Shown here: piece by piece, positions 50,006 through 58,853 of the stretch
How the letters are laid out: each line of letters begins with the position of its first letter
How positions within the stretch are numbered: the stretch's first letter is position 1
Origin: Ramlibacter montanisoli
Lineage (GTDB): Bacteria > Pseudomonadota > Gammaproteobacteria > Burkholderiales > Burkholderiaceae_C
NCBI RefSeq assembly: GCF_013087525.1
Contig: NZ_JABFCS010000001.1
Location: 2,914,001-2,978,000 of the forward strand
Reading direction: 5' to 3'
DNA length: 64,000 nt
Position numbers and translations under genes: made by a program
Notes under the pieces: model-generated
What the model was told of the DNA's origin: nothing
Database searches by the model: none
Seen by the model: only the letters and a program-made list of their open reading frames with translations

Positions 50006-50742
50006 CAGAATTTCTCCATCCAGGGTCGCAGGTCCAGCTCGTGGGTCCACGCATCGCGCGGCTGCGTGTGCAGCATCCAGTAGCTCTCCGCGATGTGCTC
50101 GGGGTTGAGGATACCGTCCTGCTCCTTCAGCGCATAGCGCTCGGGGAAGTTCTCCCGGATGAAGGCGGTGTCGATCGCGCCGTCCACGACCACGTGGGCG
50201 ACGTGGATGCCGCGCGGGCCGAGCTCGCGCGCCATGCTCTGCGCCAGCGCCCGCAGCGCCGCCTTGGCTCCCGCGAAGGCGGCGAAGTTGGCCGAGCCGC
50301 GGAGTGACGCCGTGGCGCCGGTGAACAGCATGGTGCCCTTGCCGCGCGGCGCCATGCAGCGCGCCGCCTTGCGGGCGGTGAGGAAGCCGGCGAAGCAGGC
50401 CATCTCCCACACCTTGAAGTACCTGCGCGCCGTCTCTTCCATGATGCTGCTGGGGACGTTGGCGCCGATGTTGAAGACGAAGACCTCGATCGGCCCGATG
50501 CGCGTCTCGATGTCGTCGAACAAGGCATCGACCTCGTCCTCCTTGCGTGCGTCCGAGCCGAAGCCGTGCGCCTGGCCGCCGGCCGCGCGGATCTCGTCCA
50601 CCAGCGGCTGCAGCTTGTCGGCGCTGCGGCGCGTGGCGCACACCGTGTAGCCGCCGCGGGCGAAGCGCTTGGCGATCGCGCCGCCGGTGGCGTCGCCCGC
50701 GCCTACGACCACGGCGACGGGAGCCGCGGGTTGTGCCGCCAT
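50005..50742 (-). CDS. Short-chain dehydrogenase/reductase family protein
   Basis: The 245-residue protein has an atypical cofactor motif VVVGAGDATGGAIAKRFARGG (about 10-30; GDATGGA instead of GxxxGIG). VFNIGANVPSSIMEET follows, and SLRGSANFAAFAGAKAALRALAQSMA occupies the active-site region, where Phe replaces the catalytic Tyr (FAGAK). The loss of YxxxK suggests a non-classical SDR. It is 4 nt downstream of the thioesterase gene and overlaps the isomerase gene by one base. Confidence 0.88.
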   Translation of the reverse strand: MAAQPAAPVAVVVGAGDATGGAIAKRFARGGYTVCATRRSADKLQPLVDEIRAAGGQAHGFGSDARKEDEVDALFDDIETRIGPIEVFVFNIGANVPSSIMEETARRYFKVWEMACFAGFLTARKAARCMAPRGKGTMLFTGATASLRGSANFAAFAGAKAALRALAQSMARELGPRGIHVAHVVVDGAIDTAFIRENFPERYALKEQDGILNPEHIAESYWMLHTQPRDAWTHELDLRPWMEKF

Positions 50743-50746
50743 GGCA

Positions 50747-51554
50747 TCACTCCTTGTAGTACATGACCTGGTGCGTGGTGGCCAGCAGCTCGCCCTGCTC
50801 GCTCCACAGCTGGCCGGTGTGGTCGAAGTATCCGCTGCCGAAGCCCTGGCCGCGCGCCTGCGCCAGCAGGTAGCCGGCGCCCGCCGCCTGCAGCTGGGCT
50901 GCACCGGCGTGGAAGTACACCGTCATGGACACCGTGCCCAGCGGCGTCTGGCGCGCGCGCCGCAGCCAGATGCGCGGGAAGAACACGTCGCACAGCGCGG
51001 CCAGCGAGGCGAAGTCCAGCGGCCGCGGCGGATCGTCGCGCACCCACAGGCGGCTGAGGCTGTCGGAGGCGCCCTGGCCGTCCCAGTCGCGCGGGATCAT
51101 GCCGAGCAGGAAGCGCATCTCGTAGCGTTCCAGCCAGGCGACGCCACGGCGCGTGACACGGGCGACGTCCTGCGGCCGCGGCGCCTCCGGCATGGGCAGC
51201 TCGTGGCCGCCCCAGGTGGGGCGGCGCAGGGCAGTCAGCGCCGTGCCGGTGGCGACGACTTCCTCGCCCTGCAGCATCTCGATGATCCAGTGCTGGGTGG
51301 AGCGGTTGGTGCGCGCCGGCCGGGCGCGGATGGCGAAACCGCCGTCGGCCACCGCCGCCGCGAAGTTGACCGTGAACGCCACCGGGTCGCCGAGCCGCTG
51401 CGGGTGCTGCAGCACGGCGTTCAGGCACTGGGCGGCGGTGATGCCGCCGTAAGGGCCGATGAAGTTCGCGTAGGGCAGGCTGGTGCGGCCCCTGGAAAGC
51501 GCCGTCGTCGTCCGGCTGCAGCGCGATCGCCGCGTCGAAGGGATGGGTGCTCAT
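50747..51554 (-). CDS. TesB-like acyl-CoA thioesterase family protein (one frameshift)
   Basis: The restored protein has about 268 residues. Start MSTHPFDAAIALQPDDDGAF, then LPYANFIGPYGGITAAQCLNAVLQHPQRLGDPVAFTVNF, NRSTQHWIIEML, and the second hotdog domain with FFPRIWLRRARQTPLGTVSMTVYFHA and GSGYFDHTGQLWSEQGELLATTHQVMYYKE. This double-hotdog layout is that of TesB-like thioesterases. The frame breaks at the four-C run 51489-51492, where one base is in excess. It overlaps the hydrolase stop (ATGA). Confidence 0.87.
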
Positions 51555-52423
51555 GCGGCGGCGGAACTGGCGGGGGCGGCGAGGCCGCGCAACCAATCGG
51601 CCATGCGCGGCCACAGCGCGTCCTCGTGCTCGGCGCGGAAGGGACCGAAGTGGCCGATGCGCCGCACGGACAGTTCGGCCGGCGCGATGCGCTGCACCTG
51701 CCGCGGCGCGTTCTCGTACAGGTCGACGAGGCTGTGCGTGCCCTGCAGCGTCATCAGCTCGTCGTCCGTGATCGACAGCGCCAGCACCGGGAAGCGGGCG
51801 CGCGCATAGGACTGGCGGGCCAGCTCGCCCTCGGCGCCCACGCTGTAGCGCGGGTGGAGGCACCACTTGCGCCACTGCAGCACCACGCCGGCCGGCAGGT
51901 CGCCGACCTTGCGCAGCCGGCGGCCGGGGAAGTAGCCGCAGACGCGCGTGGCCAGCGGCACCAGCACGAACCAGAACCAGGGCACGACACGCCTGAGTTG
52001 CGGCGCGTTCTCGCGCCAGTAGCCGCTGCCGGCGGCGATGCTCAGGAGGCCGCTGACCTTGTGCTGGTTGGCCAGCAGCCCTGGCAGCTGCGCGCCCAGG
52101 CTGTGGCCGACGAGGTAGAGGGGAGCGCCGGGCAGGGCCGCATGCGCGTGGTCGATGGCGGCTTCGTAGTCGCGCGTCCAGTCGAACAGGTCGGCCCGGA
52201 AGCCGCGCAAGTTCGGCGGCGCGGAATCGCCGGAGCCCCGGTAGTCGAAGGTGATGACGCGCCAGCCCTGGCGTGCGAGCCATTGGGCAAAGCCGGCATA
52301 GAACTCCTGCCGCACGCCCATGGCCCCGCCGATGACGACGCTGCCTTCGACCACGCCGTCCGGTTCATGCACGCGGGCGGCGATGCGCACGCCGTCCGCC
52401 GCGGTCAAGGTGATCCGCTCCAT
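51551..52423 (-). CDS. Alpha/beta hydrolase of the serine aminopeptidase S33-like group
   Basis: The 290-residue hydrolase: VVIGGAMGVRQEFYAGFAQWLARQGW, then FDYRGSGDSAPPNLRGF, the nucleophile elbow YLVGHSLGAQLPGL (GHSLG, Ser at about 103), an acidic residue in ITDDELMTLQGTHSL and the catalytic histidine in RIGHFGPFRAEHEDALW. A lipid or acyl ester substrate is likely given the cluster, but unproven. It lies downstream of the thiolase gene, with repeat copy C in the 73-nt gap. Confidence 0.9.
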   Translation of the reverse strand: MERITLTAADGVRIAARVHEPDGVVEGSVVIGGAMGVRQEFYAGFAQWLARQGWRVITFDYRGSGDSAPPNLRGFRADLFDWTRDYEAAIDHAHAALPGAPLYLVGHSLGAQLPGLLANQHKVSGLLSIAAGSGYWRENAPQLRRVVPWFWFVLVPLATRVCGYFPGRRLRKVGDLPAGVVLQWRKWCLHPRYSVGAEGELARQSYARARFPVLALSITDDELMTLQGTHSLVDLYENAPRQVQRIAPAELSVRRIGHFGPFRAEHEDALWPRMADWLRGLAAPASSAAA

Positions 52424-52442
52424 GCTCGCTCCTCTGCATCTA

Positions 52443-52480
52443 CTCCCTCCCCCTCCGGGGAAGGTTGGGGTGGGGGCGCC
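52443..52480 (-). repeat. REP-like GC-rich repeat, copy C
   Basis: Read on the minus strand: GCGCCCCCACCCC, AACCTTCCCCG, GAGGGGGAGGGAGT. It is nearly identical to copy B at 18013-18051. It occupies most of the gap between the thiolase stop (52497) and the hydrolase start (52423). Confidence 0.75.
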
Positions 52481-52496
52481 GGCCGCACCCAGGGAA

Positions 52497-53704
52497 TCAA
52501 ACCCGCTCGAAAATCCCCGCCGCCCCCTGTCCCATGCCCACGCACATCGTGACCATGCCGTACTTCAGATTCTTGCGGCGCAGCGCGTGCACCACTGTCG
52601 CCGAGCGGATAGCCCCGGTCGCACCCAGGGGATGGCCCAGCGCGATCGCGCCGCCCATGGGGTTGACCTTGCCCACGTCGAGCCCCAGGGTCTCGATCAC
52701 GGCGAGCGACTGCGCGGCGAAGGCCTCGTTCAGCTCGATCCAGTCGATGGCGTCCTGCTTCAGCCCCGCGTTCTTCAGCGCGGCCGGGATCGCCTCGATC
52801 GGGCCGATGCCCATGATGTGCGGCGGCACGCCGCGGCTGGCGTAGCTGACGAAGCGCGCGAGCGGTTGCAGGCCGAAGCGCTTGATCGCCGCCTCGCTGG
52901 CCAGGATCAGCGCGCCGGCGCCGTCGGAAGTCTGCGAGCTGTTGCCCGCGGTCACGCTGCCGCGCGCGGCGAACACCGGCTTGAGCTTGGCCAGCGTGTC
53001 CACCGTGGTGTCCGGACGCGCGCCTTCGTCGAGGTTGACCTTGCGGGTGGCGATGGCAACTTCGGCGGATTCCAGGTCCAGCGAACGCTCGGCCACTTCC
53101 ACTTCGGTCATCTCGGCGGCGAACTCGCCCGCCTTCATGGCGGCGATGGCCTTCATGTGCGAGCGGTAGGCGAACTCGTCCTGCGCGTCGCGCGAGACCT
53201 TCCACTGGCGCGCCACCTTCTCGGCGGTCAGGCCCATGCCGTAGGCGATGCCGTAGCTTTCGATGTCGTCGGGATTGAGAAGATGGTGGGCGACAGCGAG
53301 GGCGTGTTGCCCATCATGGGCACCATGCTCATGCTCTCGGTGCCGGCGGCGATCATCACGTCGGCCTCGCCGACGCGGATGCGGTCCGCGGCCATCTGCA
53401 CCGCGGCCAGGCCGGAAGCGCAGAAGCGGTTGACGGTGATGCCACCGACGCTCTTGGGCAGGCCCGCGAGCACCGCGCCGATGCGCGCGACGTTCAGGCC
53501 CTGCGGGCCTTCGGGAATCGCGCAGCCGCAGATGATGTCCTCGACGGCATGCGGATCGAGGCCGGGGACCTGCGCCATCGCCGACCTGAGCACGGTGGCC
53601 AGCAGGTCATCGGGCCGCATGTTGCGGAAGAAGCCACGGTGCGAGCGCCCGATGGGGGAACGGGTGGCGGCGACGATGTAGGCGTCCTGGATTTGTTTGC
53701 TCAT
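52497..53704 (-). CDS. Acetyl-CoA C-acyltransferase (thiolase; one frameshift)
   Basis: The restored thiolase has about 402 residues. The nucleophilic cysteine is in VNRFCASGLAAVQ (about 88-100); then ESMSMVPMMGNTP, ITAGNSSQTSDGAGAL-like SVTAGNSSQTSDGAGALI, NEAFAAQSLAV, the histidine in NPMGGAIALGHPLGATGA, and the second cysteine in VTMCVGMGQGAAGIFE. It cleaves 3-ketoacyl-CoA as the last step of beta-oxidation. The frame breaks at about 53279: one missing base between SPTIF and NPDDIESYGIAYGMG. Its ATG overlaps the stop of the DUF559 gene (ATGA), so the nuclease gene lies between it and fadN-like gene. Confidence 0.92.
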
Positions 53705-54135
53705 GTCTGGTTCTCTCTGTCTTGCTCCCTCTCCCGCTTGCGGGAGAGGGTTGGGGTGAGGGTCTCCGCGAATTGCCGGATCCTTTCCATCACCGCGTCC
53801 GTCTCTTGCAACACTTCGTGGTCCCAGAAGCGCAGGGTCTCGAAACCGAGCTGCTTCATCTCTTCGGTCCTTTTCGCGTCGTAGGCGATCTGGTCCAGGT
53901 GCTGCCCACCATCGAGTTCGATGACGAGCCCGATTTCCAGGCAGGCGAAATCGGCGACGTACTTGCCGATGGGACGCTGACGGCGGAACTTCAGGTCGAG
54001 CAGTTGGCGGTTGCGCAGGCGGAACCACAGGATGGTCTCGGCGTCCGTCGAGGTCTTGCGCAACTCACGCGCCCTCACCCCGGCCCTCTCCCGCAAGCGG
54101 GAGAGGGAGGGAGAGGAGGCCTCCGACGTTTTCAC
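53701..54135 (-). CDS. DUF559 family PD-(D/E)XK nuclease-like protein with repeat-encoded ends
   Basis: The 144-residue frame has a central DUF559 domain (about 24-115): ARELRKTSTDAETILWFRLR, FRRQRPIGKYVADFACLEIG, then LVIELDGGQH (the D...ExDGxxH nuclease core) and KRTEEMKQLGFETLRFWDHEVL. DUF559 is related to very-short-patch-repair and MutH-like endonucleases. Both ends are encoded by inverted copies of the palindromic repeat: N-terminus SPSLSRLRERAGVRA (copy E), C-terminus LTPTLSRKRERE (copy D). GTG 54135 is 5 nt from the fadN-like stop, and the stop overlaps the thiolase ATG, so the unit keeps the operon's coupling. It may be a small mobile cassette. Confidence 0.85.
   Translation of the reverse strand: MKTSEASSPSLSRLRERAGVRARELRKTSTDAETILWFRLRNRQLLDLKFRRQRPIGKYVADFACLEIGLVIELDGGQHLDQIAYDAKRTEEMKQLGFETLRFWDHEVLQETDAVMERIRQFAETLTPTLSRKREREQDRENQT
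53725..53762 (-). repeat. REP-like palindromic repeat, copy D (3' end of the DUF559 gene)
   Basis: CCCTCTCCCGC (53727-53737), TT, GCGGGAGAGGG (53740-53750) with perfect 11-bp arms, then TTGGGGTGAGGG. Read on the minus strand it matches copies A and E. It is inverted relative to copy E, so the DUF559 gene is bracketed head to head. Confidence 0.9.
54072..54110 (+). repeat. REP-like palindromic repeat, copy E (5' end of the DUF559 gene)
   Basis: CCCTCACCCCGG, CCCTCTCCCGC (54084-54094), AA, GCGGGAGAGGG (54097-54107), then AGG. The stem is identical to copies A and D. It lies within the first codons of the DUF559 frame, about 30 nt after the end of the fadN-like gene. Confidence 0.9.
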
Positions 54136-54139
54136 CAGC

Positions 54140-56539
54140 TCAATTCCTCACCGGCTTCCCCGTACTCAGCATCCCCAAAATCCGCTCCTGCGTCTTCGGG
54201 TGCTGCACCAGCGCGCAGAAGGCCTGGCGCTCCAGCGTCATCAGGTATTCCTCGGTCACCAGCGTGTTGGCATCCACGTCGCCGCCCGTCACGACATTCG
54301 CGATCAGCGAGGCGATGTGGAAGTCGTGGGCGCTGGCGAAGCCGCCGTCGCGCAGGTTGACCAGCTGGCCCTGGATGGTCGCTTTCGCGTTGCGTCCCGC
54401 GACCGGGAACATGCGCCTGTGCGGCGGGCGGTAGCCGGCGTCGTACATGCACTTCGCCTGCTGCACGGCGACGTACAGAAGTTCGTCCTTGTTCGGCACG
54501 ATGATGTCGCTGTCCAGCAGGTAGCCCAGCTTGCGCGACTCGATCGCGCTGGTGCCCACCTTGGCCATGGCCGCGGCGGTGAAGCCCTCGGTCAGGAACT
54601 TCAGCAGGTCCTTGTCGGTACTGGCCACGGAGTTCTCCGCGGCGCGGCGCGCGATGTAGGTCAGGCCGCCCGCGCCCGGCACCAGGCCGACGCCGACTTC
54701 CACCAGGCCGATGTAGCTTTCCATCGCCACCACGCGTTTCGCCGAATACAGCCCCAGCTCGCAGCCGCCGCCCAGCGCCAGCCCGCGGATCGCGGACACC
54801 ACCGGCACGCTCGCATAGCGCAGGCGCAGCATGGTCTGCTGCATGAAGCCTTCCGCATCCTCGATCGCCGCCACACCGACGGCGATGAAGGCCGGCAGCG
54901 TGGACTCCAGGTCGGCGCCGGCACTGAAGGGCTCGTCGCCCGACCACACCACCATGCCCTGGTAGTCCTTCTCGGCCAGTTCCACCGCCTGCTGCAGGCC
55001 TTCGCAGACCTCCGGGCTGATGGTGTGCATCTTGGTCTTCAGGCTGGCGATCAGGACCTCGTTGTCCAGCGTCCAGAGACGGATGTTCTTGTCCTCGTGC
55101 AGCGTGGTGCCCGCGGTCTCGAACCGCGCACCCGCTTCGCCGCGCAGCAGCTCGGGGAAGAGCTGGCGCTCGTACACCGGCAGCACGCGGCGCGGCTCGA
55201 ACTTGCCCGTCGCCGGATTGAAGGAGCCATGCTCCGTGTGCACGCCACCCGCTTCGGCCACCGGGCCCTTGAACACCCACGCGGGCAGCGGCGCCTTGGA
55301 CAGCGCCTTGCCCTGCTCGATGTCTTCCTGGATCCACTGCGCCACCTGCAGCCAGCCCGCTTCCTGCCACAGCTCGAAGGGGCCCTGCTTCATGCCGAAG
55401 CCCCAGCGCATCGCCTGGTCGACGTCGCGTGCGGTCTCGGCGATGGTGGCCAGGTGCACGGCGGCGTAGTGGAAGCCGTTGCGCAGGATGGACCAGAGGA
55501 ACTGGCCCTGCGGCCCGGTCGCATTGCGCAGCAGCTTCAGCCGTTCCGCCGCCGGCTTCTTCAGCATGCGCGCGTAGACCTCGTCGCCCTTCTCGCCGGC
55601 CGGCACGTACTCGCCGCTTTCCAGCTCGAAGCGCAGGATGTCGCGCCCGGCCTTCTTGTAGAAGCCGGCCTTGGTCTTCTGCCCGAGGTTGCCCAGCTCC
55701 AGCAGCTTCTTCAGCACCTCGGGGGTGGCGAAGCTGCCGTAGAAGGGATCGGTGTCCGCCGACAGCGTGTCCTGCAGCGTCTTGATGACGTGCGCCATGG
55801 TGTCCAGGCCGACCACGTCCGCCGTGCGGAAGGTGCCGCTGGACGCGCGCCCCATCTTCTTGCCGGTGAGGTCGTCCACCACGTCGAAGGAAAGGCCGAA
55901 CTTCTCGACCTCGCGCATGGTCCCCAGCATGCCGGCGATGCCGACGCGGTTGGCGATGAAGTTGGGCGTGTCCTTGGCGCGCACCACGCCCTTGCCCAGG
56001 CCGCTGGTGACGAAGGTCTCCAGCTGGTCGAGGATCAGCGGATTCGTCGTCGGCGTGGCGATCAGCTCCACCAGGTACATGTAGCGCGGCGGATTGAAGA
56101 AGTGGATGCCGCAGAAGCGCGGCTTCAGCTTCTCGGGGAGGGCCTCCGACAGCCTGGTGATCGACAGGCCCGAGGTGTTGGACGCGACGATCGCGTGCGC
56201 AGCAACGTGTGGCGCGATCTTCTTGTAGAGGTCCAGCTTCCAGTCCATGCGCTCGGCGATCGCCTCGATCACCAGGTCGCATTCGCCCAGCAGCCCCATG
56301 TGCTCCTCGTAGTTCGCCTGCTGGATCAGCGAAGCGTCCTCGGGCACGCCCAGCGGCGAGGGCTTGAGCTTCTTCAGGTTGTCGACGGCCCTGGTGACCA
56401 CGCCGTTCTTGGGCCCCTCCTTGGCGGGCAGGTCGAACAGCACCACCGGCACCTTGACGTTCACCAGGTGCGCGGCGATCTGCGCGCCCATCACGCCGGC
56501 GCCCAGCACGGCCACCTTCTTCACCGGGAATCGGTTCAT
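54140..56539 (-). CDS. 3-hydroxyacyl-CoA dehydrogenase/enoyl-CoA hydratase, FadN-like bifunctional protein
   Basis: The 799-residue protein has an N-terminal dehydrogenase: NAD motif VAVLGAGVMGAQIAAHLVN (about 9-27), GIHFFNPPRYMYLVELI (catalytic His) and NFIANRVGIAGM. Its C-terminal part is crotonase-like (about 500-700): VVWSGDEPFSAGADLE, SAIRGLALGGGCELGLY, VEVGVGLVPGAGGLTYIA. This order (dehydrogenase first) is that of FadN rather than FadB. It performs two central beta-oxidation steps. ATG 56539 starts the conserved MNRFPVKKVAVLG; an upstream ATG at 56617 would add 26 residues. It forms a set with the thiolase and acyl-CoA dehydrogenase genes. Confidence 0.94.
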   Translation of the reverse strand: MNRFPVKKVAVLGAGVMGAQIAAHLVNVKVPVVLFDLPAKEGPKNGVVTRAVDNLKKLKPSPLGVPEDASLIQQANYEEHMGLLGECDLVIEAIAERMDWKLDLYKKIAPHVAAHAIVASNTSGLSITRLSEALPEKLKPRFCGIHFFNPPRYMYLVELIATPTTNPLILDQLETFVTSGLGKGVVRAKDTPNFIANRVGIAGMLGTMREVEKFGLSFDVVDDLTGKKMGRASSGTFRTADVVGLDTMAHVIKTLQDTLSADTDPFYGSFATPEVLKKLLELGNLGQKTKAGFYKKAGRDILRFELESGEYVPAGEKGDEVYARMLKKPAAERLKLLRNATGPQGQFLWSILRNGFHYAAVHLATIAETARDVDQAMRWGFGMKQGPFELWQEAGWLQVAQWIQEDIEQGKALSKAPLPAWVFKGPVAEAGGVHTEHGSFNPATGKFEPRRVLPVYERQLFPELLRGEAGARFETAGTTLHEDKNIRLWTLDNEVLIASLKTKMHTISPEVCEGLQQAVELAEKDYQGMVVWSGDEPFSAGADLESTLPAFIAVGVAAIEDAEGFMQQTMLRLRYASVPVVSAIRGLALGGGCELGLYSAKRVVAMESYIGLVEVGVGLVPGAGGLTYIARRAAENSVASTDKDLLKFLTEGFTAAAMAKVGTSAIESRKLGYLLDSDIIVPNKDELLYVAVQQAKCMYDAGYRPPHRRMFPVAGRNAKATIQGQLVNLRDGGFASAHDFHIASLIANVVTGGDVDANTLVTEEYLMTLERQAFCALVQHPKTQERILGMLSTGKPVRN

Positions 56540-56626
56540 CGTTCTTGCCTTCCCTTCGCCTGCGGCCGGCACCGAGCCGGCCGGACGTTCGTCGCGGTCT
56601 TTGTACATGGCTTTCACTGGATCAGG

Positions 56627-57054
56627 TTACTTCACGCGCACCCAGGTCTGGGTGCGGCCGAAGGGGCCGAAGGAGCCGCGCATCTCGAGCTTCTGCCCGC
56701 CTTCGATGGGGTGAGCCGCGCCTTGTACTCGCGCCCGTTCTCCGGGTCGAGCACCTTGCCGCCTTCCCACACCTCCTTGCCCTCCGCCTTGTGGATGCCG
56801 CGCAGGATCTCCATGCCCTCGATCGGCTTGTCCTTGCGGTCGTCGTCGCACTTCTCGCACACCGGGTTGGGCTTGCTGCTCTTGAGCAGCTTCTCGATGC
56901 GGCCGGTCAGCACGCCGTTGCTCTCGCTGATGCGGATCTCGGCCTTGGCATCGCCGGTCTTGTCGTCGATGCTGCGCCAGGTGCCGATGGGAGTCATCTG
57001 CGCGAAGGCGGAGGAAGCCGCCAGCGCCAGCGTCAGGACGATCGCCCGCTTCAT
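56627..57054 (-). CDS. DUF2147 secreted protein (one frameshift)
   Basis: The restored 142-residue protein has a signal peptide (MKRAIVLTLALAASSAFA, about 1-18) and a DUF2147 domain: MTPIGTWRSIDDKTGDAKAEIRI, SNGVLTGRIEKLL, NPVCEKCDDDRKDKPIEGMEIL, VLDPENGREYKARLTPI and the end RGSFGPFGRTQTWVRVK. DUF2147 proteins are periplasmic and often lie beside lipid-metabolism genes. The frame breaks at the four-G run 56708-56711; one added base restores TPIEGGQKLEM. Its ATG overlaps the acyl-CoA dehydrogenase stop (ATGA), tying it to the operon. Confidence 0.9.
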
Positions 57055-58846
57055 GCCAGCGCCGCGTCCGTGTCCAGCAGGTTCTTGACGCCCGAGCGCG
57101 CCGTGCGCATCAGCGTGGCCGTCTCCGGGAACAGGCGCGCGAAGTAGAAGCGCGCCGTCTGCAGCTTGGCCTGGTAGAAGGGGTCGGTGTTGCCCGCTTC
57201 GATCTGCCGCAGCGCCACCTGCGCCATGCGGGCCCAGAAGTAGCCGAACACCAAGTGGCCCAGCACGCGCAGGTAGTCGGTGGCGGCGCCGCCCACTTCG
57301 TCGGCGTTCTGGAAGCCCTTGAAGCCGATCTCGGTGGTGAACTTGGTGATCTGGTCGCCCAGCATCGCCACCGGGTTGATGAACTCCGCCATCTTCTCGT
57401 TCACGCCTTCTTCTTCCACCAGCTGCGCCACCAGCTTGCCGAACTTCTTCAGCGTGGCGCCGTTGTTGCCCAGCACCTGCGGCCCAGCAGGTCCAGAGAC
57501 TGCACGGTGTTCGTGCCTTCGTAGATCATGTTGATGCGGTTGTCCCGCACGAACTGCTCCATCCCCCATTCCTTGATGTAGCCGTGGCCGCCGAACACCT
57601 GCAGGCAGGCGTTGGTGGCGACATGGCCGTTGTCGGTGAGGAAAGCCTTCACGATCGGCGTGAGCAGGGCGACGATCTCGCCGCACTCGGCGCGCACCTT
57701 CTCGTCGGGGTGGTAGAGCTCCTTGTCCAGCAGCATCGTGCAATAGATCGCCATCGCGCGGCCACCTTCGGCATAAGCCTTGGCGGTCAGCAGCATCTTG
57801 CGCACGTCGGGGTGCACGATGATCGGATCGGCCGGCTTGTCCTTGGCCTTGGGGCCGGACAGCGAACGCATCTGGATCCGGTCCTTGGCATAGGCCAGCG
57901 CGTTCTGGTAGGCCACTTCCGTGAGGCCCAGCGACTGGTTGCCCACGCCCAGGCGGGCGGCGTTCATCATCACGAACATCGCCGGCAGCCCCTTGTTCGG
58001 CTCGCCCACCAGCGTGCCCACGGCGCCTTCCAGCACCAGCTGCGCGGTGGCGTTGCCGTGGATGCCCATCTTGTGCTCCAGGCCGCCGCAGTAAATGCCG
58101 TTGCGCTCGCCCATGGAGCCGTCGGCCTTCACCTTGAACTTGGGCACCAGGAACAGCGAGATGCCCTTGCTGCCCTGCGGCGCATCCGGCAGGCGCGCCA
58201 GCACCAGGTGGATGATGTTCTCCGCCATGTCGTGTTCGCCGGCTGAGATGAAGATCTTGTTGCCCGTGAGCTTGTAGCTGCCGTCGGCCTGCGGCTCGGC
58301 CTTGGTGCGCAGCAGGCCAAGGTCGGTGCCGCAATGCGGCTCGGTCAGGCACATGGTGCCGGTCCACTCGCCGCTCACCAGCTTGGGCAGGAACAGCTTC
58401 TTCTGCTCCTCGGTGCCGTGCGCGTGCAGCGCCTCGTAGGCGCCGTGCGACAGGCCCGGGTACATGGTCCAGGCCTGGTTGGCACTGTTCAGCATTTCGT
58501 AGAAGCACTGGTTCAGCACGAAAGGCAGGCCCTGGCCGCCGAACTCGGGGTCGCAGGACAGCGCCGGCCAGCCGCCTTCGACGTACTTGGCATAGGCGTC
58601 CTTGAATCCGGTCGGCGTGGTCACCTCGTGCGTCTTCGGATCGAGCTTGCAGCCTTGTTCGTCGCCCGTGATGTTCAGCGGGAAGGTGACTTCCGCGGCG
58701 AACTTGCCGCCCTCTTCCAGCACGGCGTTGATGGTCTCGGCGTCGATGTCCGCGTGCTTGGGGCAGGCCTTGAGTTCCGCGACGGCGTCGAACACCTCGT
58801 GGATGACGAACTGCATGTCGCGCAGGGGCGGCGTGTACGTGGGCAT
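57051..58846 (-). CDS. Acyl-CoA dehydrogenase, DmdC/long-form family (one frameshift)
   Basis: The restored flavoprotein has about 598 residues, the length of the DmdC-like class that carries an extra N-terminal helix and C-terminal domain. MCLTEPHCGTDLGLLRTKAEP (about 160-180), KIFISAGEHDMAENIIHLVLAR, VLEGAVGTLVGEPNKGLPAM, VFGGHGYIKEWGMEQFVRDNRI and MIYEGTNTVQSLDLLGR mark the catalytic core. The frame breaks after DLLGR at about 57480; one added base continues QVLGNNGATLKKFG to the end. It performs the first beta-oxidation step and follows the TetR gene by 7 nt, so it is likely the main controlled enzyme. Confidence 0.92.
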
Positions 58847-58853
58847 CTTCTCT

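Noticed and set aside
53701..54135. DUF559 gene as half of a restriction-modification or toxin-antitoxin pair
   Set aside because: No methyltransferase or antitoxin-like gene is adjacent; neighbours are fatty-acid genes.
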